Of a DNA stretch of 64,000 bases, positions 60,071 to 64,000 are shown in pieces. A program made the translations under genes and the position numbers. Each line of letters begins with the position of its first letter. The stretch's first letter is position 1. The notes below the pieces were generated by a model that was not told the DNA's origin, ran no database searches, and saw nothing but the letters and a program-made list of their open reading frames with translations. Source of the stretch: Acidobacteriota bacterium (GTDB taxonomy: Bacteria > Acidobacteriota > Thermoanaerobaculia > Thermoanaerobaculales > Thermoanaerobaculaceae). The stretch covers positions 1 to 64,000 of the forward strand of contig PKYI01000096.1 in assembly GCA_003133645.1 (NCBI GenBank), read 5' to 3'.

Positions 60071-60586
60071 TCACCGGCCGGAGCTGCGCTTCCGCTTCGC
60101 GGCACCGGACTTCGCCGTCACCGCGGCACGCAACCGCGCGATCTGTGCGGCGTGGTTGCGGGCGTGCGCCGCGGTCAACTCGAGCAGTCGCTCGGTGCCG
60201 AACACGCCGTGCTCGGTGTGCCACGCCTTGCGCGCCCAGTCGGCGGCGCTCATCGCTTCGAGGATCTGAACCGTGGTCGCGCGCGCCGCACGGAACGCCT
60301 CGAGCGCGGGCGCGATGTCCCGTTCGTTGTACCGCAGGCGGGTGGCGAACGCGTCCTGATCGTAGCCGTAGATCGCGGGCCGCTCTTCAACCAGGAGACG
60401 CCGCAGCCTGATCGCCGCCGTCATCTCGGCGTCCGCGAGGTGATGGACGAGCTCGGCGGCGCTCCACTTGCCGCGAAAGGGGCGCGCCGTGAGCTTGGCC
60501 GCCGGGAACCCCTCGAGCGCCCGCGCCACCTCGTCGTACCCCGCCGCGTATTGCTTGACCAGCTTCGCGCGTTGTTGCTTCGTCAT
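60071..60586 (-). CDS. DinB-like four-helix protein
   Basis: Predicted 171 aa. The DinB bundle is seen with metal-binding histidines in KWSAAELVHHLADAEMTAA (near residue 45) and ELTAAHARNHAAQIARLR (near 145). DinB/YfiT-like proteins are often thiol-dependent transferases or metal-binding proteins; the substrate is unknown. ATG 60586 starts MTKQQRAKLVKQY; upstream in-frame sequence is not conserved. The tail is basic (AAKRKRSSGR). Confidence 0.82.
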   Translation of the reverse strand: MTKQQRAKLVKQYAAGYDEVARALEGFPAAKLTARPFRGKWSAAELVHHLADAEMTAAIRLRRLLVEERPAIYGYDQDAFATRLRYNERDIAPALEAFRAARATTVQILEAMSAADWARKAWHTEHGVFGTERLLELTAAHARNHAAQIARLRAAVTAKSGAAKRKRSSGR

Positions 60587-60843
60587 CGGTGGCCTCCGTC
60601 CCACACCAGAACCGAGCCAGGTCGACGCGTACTCCCGCGAGCCGTGCCATGTGGGAGCCGGCTGCGGCTCCCCTTCGCTGGCGATGTGCCTGGTATCAGC
60701 GTCTCGCCTGCTCGTGGAGAGGGGCTCCAGCGCGCCGCGAGTGCAAACCCCCGGCACCTCCCGTGGCGCGCTCGCCTGGACGTCGTGTCGTCATGCAGCC
60801 CGACGAAACCGCCGCTGGGTGGGCATGCAATGGCAGGTGGGGC

Positions 60844-61434
60844 TCAGCGGAGTTTCGACCAGTCGATGCGCCAGCGCGTGCCGGTCTTGATCCAGACCAA
60901 CGGTTTGCGCTTGTCGGCGGGCGTGCCCAGAGCCAGGTGGTACAGAGCGTCCACCCTCCAGTAGAACCCCCGCGTGTGGGGCGTTTCGGAATAGCCGAAG
61001 AGTTGGACGTCGAGGTGGTGGGCGAACTCGTGCAGGAGCGTGTTGAGCATGCCGCGGTAGCTCGTCACCTTGCCCAGGATCGCCGTGCGCATCCACGCTC
61101 GGAGGACGCCGGTCGCCAGCGTGTAGTCGCCCTGGAGCTCGGACTCGAGGTGGCCGTCCCGGACCCGGTGCGGCCGTACGCCCAGGATCTTGAGCCGGGG
61201 CGCCGGCACGCGGTAGAAGTCTGCGAGGTGGTCGAGCAGCTCCTGGCCCGCGCGGCGAACCCCCGGAGCCTGCGCAGCCTCGAGCGCCGCGCGCAGCCGT
61301 TCGGCGTCCCGCTGCAGCGGCTCGGCGGGCGGAAGCTCCAGCGTGTGGTGGGCGTCGCTCGCCTCGTACTGCCGGCGCAGGCCGGCCGCCCGGGGGACCG
61401 GGTCCGTAATCACGGCCGGACTATAGCGCCGCAT
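60844..61434 (-). CDS. SprT-like zinc metalloprotease-fold protein
   Basis: Predicted 196 aa. The zinc motif is HEFAH (135-139) in NTLLHEFAHHLDVQLFGY, and a third ligand is probably in ETPHTRGFYWRVDALYH. The first 60 residues are helical. The order fits SprT-like/WLM-type proteases, but no C-terminal zinc ribbon is seen. The substrate is unknown. ATG 61434 is the first possible start. Confidence 0.72.
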   Translation of the reverse strand: MRRYSPAVITDPVPRAAGLRRQYEASDAHHTLELPPAEPLQRDAERLRAALEAAQAPGVRRAGQELLDHLADFYRVPAPRLKILGVRPHRVRDGHLESELQGDYTLATGVLRAWMRTAILGKVTSYRGMLNTLLHEFAHHLDVQLFGYSETPHTRGFYWRVDALYHLALGTPADKRKPLVWIKTGTRWRIDWSKLR

Positions 61435-61558
61435 GGACGCTCTCGAGAGGGATCGGAAACGGGTGCGAGGTACGCGGGTCGCTGAAGGAGAAACGCGACC
61501 ACCAAGAAGATCGGTACCTATGCGGCCTCAGCTGATCGGGTTCGCCTCGGATTCCGGG

Positions 61559-62809
61559 TCACTCGCCCAATTCAATCTCATCGGGTTGCCGCGAGAGCTT
61601 CCCCACAGCCAGCACGACCCCGAGCATCAGCAGCCAGCTCGCGGTCCGAACGCCGTCGAGGACACCCTCCGCGGTTATCGGGAGCAGCAGGAAGCGGGCG
61701 GGCGCGATGAATGGCACCCAGGCAAACAGCAGTGTCGCTCCTGCCACGACCCGCCTCCGACGTGAGTGCCGCTCGTCACCGACGGCCCGCAGCAGATAGG
61801 CCATCGGTACAAGCACGAGTATGTCGTCGTAGAGCTGGTGGTAAGTCCACACCCGAGCGACCACGGCGCACACCGCCATCAGCCACCAGGGGTCTTGGCT
61901 GCGGTGGCGCCACACCCATCCCCCCAATGCAAGCAGCAGCAGCATCGACACGGCAGGAATCCAACTGTCCACGCCCGATCCTCGCAGCCAACTTTCCAGA
62001 TTCCCGTACCCTCGGCTGATCACGGCTGTTCGATTGGCGGCCAGCCACGCGTCGATCAGGTTGGGGAGCGGGAGAGCCTGGAAGCGGGCGGCGACGAGCG
62101 TGACCACTGCGTAGCCGCCACCGGCGGCCAGGCACGCGGCCGGGTTCGCGGCCGCCAGCAGTGGCACCCAGAACAGGGGTGCCGTGAGGGTAGGCTTGAC
62201 CAGGGCCGACAAGAGCAGGAGTGCGGCTCCAGCCTGCCGCACCACGCTCGACGGACTCCGGTTGGCGAGCACGATACCGGCAAGGGCGAGGGCCACGGTC
62301 GGGACCGTGAGCTGGCCGACGGCGACGGAGTAGCTGACCGCCTGGGACGAGGCGACCGTCAGGACCACGAGCATCCGCATCTCGACGCTGCGTGCGTCCG
62401 CCGCGCGGAGCAGCACCGCGATGAGTGCCACCAAGCTCGCGACCATGACGACGGCCCACAGGTAGCGCGCCGCCACGGGAGTGGTCCACGCCAGGAGCGG
62501 CCAGAGCATGGCGTAGGTGGCCGGCGGGTATCGAGCCGGTCCGATGTGGCCATACACCGGCTCGCCGCTGAACCAAGCGCGCACCTCGGCCCGCCGGGAG
62601 AGGAGATCCATGGCGGCGTGCGGGTCGTTGGCTACCAGGAGCACGTGGAACCCTGCGGTGAGCCGCTCCGCAGCCAGCAGCGCGAGCGCCACAAACGCGA
62701 CGATGAACAGCCATCGCCTGGGCCGTCTCCAGGCGGTGCGCCTCCCGCGACAAGCCTTGTCCGTCGGTTTCTCGTCCACGCGTCCTCTGCCAACTCCCTG
62801 GGCCGGCAT
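61559..62809 (-). CDS. GT87-like integral membrane glycosyltransferase
   Basis: Predicted 416 aa with about ten hydrophobic helices. The stretch PVYGHIGPARYPPATYAMLWPLLAW early in the chain and the pattern of short loops match the GT87 (DUF2029) polyprenyl-phosphate-mannose-type transferases. The motif ANDPHAAMDLLSRR supplies the usual aspartate of the first periplasmic loop. It probably uses a lipid-linked sugar donor; the acceptor is unknown. ATG 62809 has AGAGG upstream; ATG 62851 is an alternative. Confidence 0.78.
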   Translation of the reverse strand: MPAQGVGRGRVDEKPTDKACRGRRTAWRRPRRWLFIVAFVALALLAAERLTAGFHVLLVANDPHAAMDLLSRRAEVRAWFSGEPVYGHIGPARYPPATYAMLWPLLAWTTPVAARYLWAVVMVASLVALIAVLLRAADARSVEMRMLVVLTVASSQAVSYSVAVGQLTVPTVALALAGIVLANRSPSSVVRQAGAALLLLSALVKPTLTAPLFWVPLLAAANPAACLAAGGGYAVVTLVAARFQALPLPNLIDAWLAANRTAVISRGYGNLESWLRGSGVDSWIPAVSMLLLLALGGWVWRHRSQDPWWLMAVCAVVARVWTYHQLYDDILVLVPMAYLLRAVGDERHSRRRRVVAGATLLFAWVPFIAPARFLLLPITAEGVLDGVRTASWLLMLGVVLAVGKLSRQPDEIELGE

Positions 62810-63033
62810 GATACGGAACCTCTGCGACCCTTGGCGAGCGTTCGCCTGCATCCGAGACCCATCCCCTTGGGTTTGGGCGAGCGGTGGAAGACATCGGCCG
62901 AGAGCAGCCGGCAGCGACCTTCTGGGGGTTCCGGCGTAGAGGAGCGCGAGAGATTCCACGCCTCTCGTCATCCCCGTGGGACTACCATGAGCGGCGGCGC
63001 AGCCCTGCCGCGTCGACCGGGAGGCCATACCCG

Positions 63034-64000
63034 ATGCAAGACCGCCACATCTCACTCTGGGCCGCACTCGCCCTCGCCCTTGCCGTCCTCCCCGCCGCGG
63101 CACTCGCACAAACCGGACCGGCTGACGTCGCAAGCGGCATCGCCGCTCTCCGCGATCCGGACGCGGGCGTCCGGGAGCGAGCCGCGGAAGCCCTGGGGAT
63201 GCTGGGACCGGGCGCGGCGGCCGCGGTTCCGGCGCTCGTGCGCTCGTTCTCCGACGCGGATCCGTACGTGCAGGGCAAGGCCGCAGAGGCGCTCGGCAGG
63301 ATCGGGCGGGACGCGGTTCCGGCCCTGAGCCAGGCGCTCAAGGGTCGTGAGCGCACGGTGCGCTGGTGCGCGGCGATCGCCCTCGGCAGGATGGGCGCGG
63401 CGGCGCGTGACGCCGCACCGGCGCTCACAAGGGCCCTCCAGGACACCGATGAGAACGTCCGCTGGTGTGCGGTGGTCGCGCTCGGCGGCATCGGCGCGGC
63501 GGCGGCTGCGGCCGTCCCGGCGCTGCTCGGACGCCTGCACGACAACGACGAGGACGTTCGCTGGGGTGCCAACCTCGCACTGACACAGATCGACCCTGCC
63601 TACGCGACGAGGCAGCTCGACTGGCGCTCGGCCGCGGCCACGGTGGAGGCGCTCACCCCAGCGCTGATGCACGAGCTCCACGTCCCCGGCGCGTCGATCG
63701 CGCTCATCGCCGGCCGTCAGGTCGTCTGGTCCAAGAGCTTCGGTGTCGCGGACGCCAACAAGGGCACCCCAGTGACCGGCGAGACGCTCTTCGAGGCGTG
63801 CTCGATGTCGAAGCCGGTGTTCGCGTACCTCGTGATGAAGCTCGTCGAGCAGGGCAAGCTGGATCTGGACCGCCCGCTCGCCGAGTACTTGCCCGAGGAC
63901 GACCCGCCGGCCCAACCGGAGAAGCGGCTCATCACCGCCCGGATGGTCCTCTCCCACACCACTGGCTTCCCGAACTGGCGCAAGGGCGGCGAGGAGCGGG
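63034..64000 (+). CDS. HEAT-repeat protein fused to a class C beta-lactamase-like serine hydrolase, cut by window edge
   Basis: 322 residues are visible; the frame is open to the window end, so no stop is seen. A signal peptide ends near AALAQTG (residue 27). Residues about 30-190 are HEAT/PBS-lyase repeats of 30-35 residues (e.g. DPDAGVRERAAEALGMLGPGAAAAVPAL). From about 200 a serine hydrolase starts: VPGASIALIAGRQVVWSKSFGVADANKGTPVT, with the nucleophile motif SMSK at 257-260 and LSHTTGFPNW, as in class C beta-lactamases and D-alanyl-D-alanine carboxypeptidases. The YxN and KTG motifs would lie outside the window. The HEAT-hydrolase layout is uncommon. GGGAGG lies 10 bases before ATG 63034. 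Confidence 0.85.
   Translation, partial: MQDRHISLWAALALALAVLPAAALAQTGPADVASGIAALRDPDAGVRERAAEALGMLGPGAAAAVPALVRSFSDADPYVQGKAAEALGRIGRDAVPALSQALKGRERTVRWCAAIALGRMGAAARDAAPALTRALQDTDENVRWCAVVALGGIGAAAAAAVPALLGRLHDNDEDVRWGANLALTQIDPAYATRQLDWRSAAATVEALTPALMHELHVPGASIALIAGRQVVWSKSFGVADANKGTPVTGETLFEACSMSKPVFAYLVMKLVEQGKLDLDRPLAEYLPEDDPPAQPEKRLITARMVLSHTTGFPNWRKGGEER

Overview
This 64 kb window is high-GC, gene-dense DNA from a diderm (Gram-negative) bacterium. It encodes LpxC, LPS-core glycosyltransferases, an outer-membrane beta-barrel of the MtrB/PioB type and many periplasmic c-type cytochromes. The mix (Hfq with an N-terminal extension, a REC-LpxC protein, RicT, SelB, UbiX/UbiA of the menaquinone type, tmRNA tag ANTELALAA, multihaem respiration) fits a deep-branching lineage such as Acidobacteriota. 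That placement is an inference from gene content, not a measured phylogeny.

Layout. 1-2626: minus-strand CRP-like regulator, YmdB-type phosphodiesterase and two LPS-core glycosyltransferases. 2701-6635: Rieske protein, b6-like cytochrome b and a nine-haem cytochrome c in one operon, facing a NapH-like polyferredoxin. 6688-11873: a carbon-metabolism operon (SucC-like protein fused to a two-cluster ferredoxin, SucD-like protein, citrate-synthase-like lyase, isocitrate-type dehydrogenase) ending in a dead EamA transporter. 12019-17273: flavin reductase-like protein, uridine kinase, Hfq, and a tightly overlapping pta-purD-purE-ricT operon. 17274-22671: an AT-rich promoter region followed by an MtrC/MtrA/MtrB-like extracellular electron transfer set and a terminator.

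22680-35908: Rrf2 regulator plus cysteine synthase, PHP protein divergent from DNA polymerase I, SelB, CYTH protein, sugar nucleotidyltransferase, pseudopilin and ComEA-like genes, and an overlapping GNAT-ubiX-ubiA-dNK operon. 36124-39728: panBCD, a TPR protein and CutA. 39805-40157: tmRNA (ssrA), followed by a less orderly patch with tandem repeats, an orphan secreted protein and about 0.5 kb without genes. 41936-50746: acyl-CoA dehydrogenase, aminotransferase, TrmL, a decayed CocE/NonD hydrolase, a DUF362 protein with its partner, a MATE-like transporter and a phosphoesterase. 50768-64000: lipoprotein, gamma-glutamyltransferase, AsnA, the REC-LpxC fusion, a HicBA pair, a BNR-repeat protein, DinB, a SprT-like protein, GT87, and a HEAT-repeat serine hydrolase cut by the window edge.

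How it fits together: the bc-type complex with its nine-haem subunit could pass electrons from menaquinol to periplasmic cytochromes. The MtrCAB-like conduit could carry them across the outer membrane to extracellular acceptors. UbiX/UbiA point to menaquinone synthesis. The SucC-ferredoxin/SucD/citrate-synthase-like set looks like a three-part citrate-cleaving or citrate-forming module. The most unusual items are that module, the response-regulator-LpxC fusion, the haem-rich bc complex and two pseudogenes with matching damage.
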